From Peptoniphilus_E sp964345555 (lineage in GTDB: Bacteria > Bacillota > Clostridia > Tissierellales > Peptoniphilaceae), in the NCBI GenBank assembly GCA_964345555.1, contig CAYFRD010000019.1, positions 1 through 32,736 on the forward strand: DNA of 32,736 nt. Direction: 5' to 3'. The notes beneath the pieces were generated by a model, which had not been told where the DNA came from, did not search any database, and saw only the letters and a list, made by a program, of their open reading frames with translations. Shown here piece after piece: positions 32,693 to 32,736 of this stretch (position 1 is the stretch's first letter; each line of letters begins with the position of its first letter). Made by a program: the position numbers and the translations under genes.

Positions 32693-32736
32693 AATAGTTT
32701 GTGTTCCATCCATCCTCTTAAGGATTTTTGATGGAT
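32687..32736. mobile_element. Terminal repeat of an insertion sequence (start, partial)
   Basis: Bases 32688-32704 (tgtgaaatagtttgtgt) are the inverted counterpart of 32-48 at the window start. Further in, atccatc...gatggat (32708-32736) forms a hairpin around tcctcttaagg, which is also shared with the window start. The element appears inserted in the kinase gene. The IS256-like assignment is tentative because no transposase is in view. Confidence 0.5.

Noticed and set aside
1..32736. tRNA, rRNA, CRISPR array or integrase
   Set aside because: No cloverleaf with GTTCRA-type T arm, no regularly spaced repeats and no recombinase motifs were found on reading both strands.

Overview
The window comes from a low-GC, Gram-positive, strictly anaerobic-type genome. 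Evidence: AT-rich DNA, strong AGGAGG-type ribosome binding sites with frequent TTG starts, a T-box leader, a glmS ribozyme, SpoVG, HPr kinase/phosphorylase, DUF1292 and DUF2007 proteins, and a one-piece pyruvate:ferredoxin oxidoreductase. A member of the Clostridia/Tissierellia (for example the Peptoniphilaceae) fits best. The genus cannot be fixed from the sequence alone.

Layout. Bases 1-49 resemble the terminal repeat of an insertion sequence. A closely similar repeat in inverted orientation closes the window (about 32687 to the end) and cuts a histidine kinase gene short. On the minus strand follow a PLP-dependent dehydratase, a DUF2007 protein and rpsD. Bases 2208-4675 form an AT-rich accessory island of small, partly broken genes. 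It holds a RelA/SpoT-fold nucleotidyltransferase-like toxin domain, a 65-aa protein, a SpoT-type HD hydrolase (small alarmone hydrolase-like), an 87-aa protein, a second toxin-like gene split at a perfect A_AAA_AAG heptamer, and a 98-aa protein. The island also contains a 100-N scaffold gap. From 4825 the chromosome returns to housekeeping genes: mtaD, trpS, T-box/valS, folC, then convergent glmS with its self-cleaving ribozyme.

From 13.5 to 21.5 kb, plus-strand genes encode an acyl-ACP thioesterase, a cold-shock protein, a cytoplasmic parvulin and a divergent RelA/SpoT-fold protein. They continue with MsrA, a PepD-type dipeptidase, a DUF1292 protein, a Bcp peroxiredoxin, a radical SAM protein, a P-loop protein, a 30-aa membrane peptide and a DUF6648-like protein. 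These are tightly packed with 4-nt overlaps. murC faces them. Then come spoVG, an M24B aminopeptidase, uvrC, hprK, nifJ (PFOR), and a LytTR response regulator with a truncated AgrC-like kinase.

Themes. Aminoacyl-tRNA and amino-acid supply (trpS, valS with T-box, dipeptidases), envelope precursors (glmS, murC) and redox repair (msrA, bcp) sit beside the central fermentative enzyme PFOR. The most unusual material is the 2.2-4.7 kb island, which looks like an orphan toxin/immunity array built around alarmone-type chemistry. A second, chromosomal RelA/SpoT-fold protein with a degenerate G-loop motif lies at 15.4-16.8 kb.
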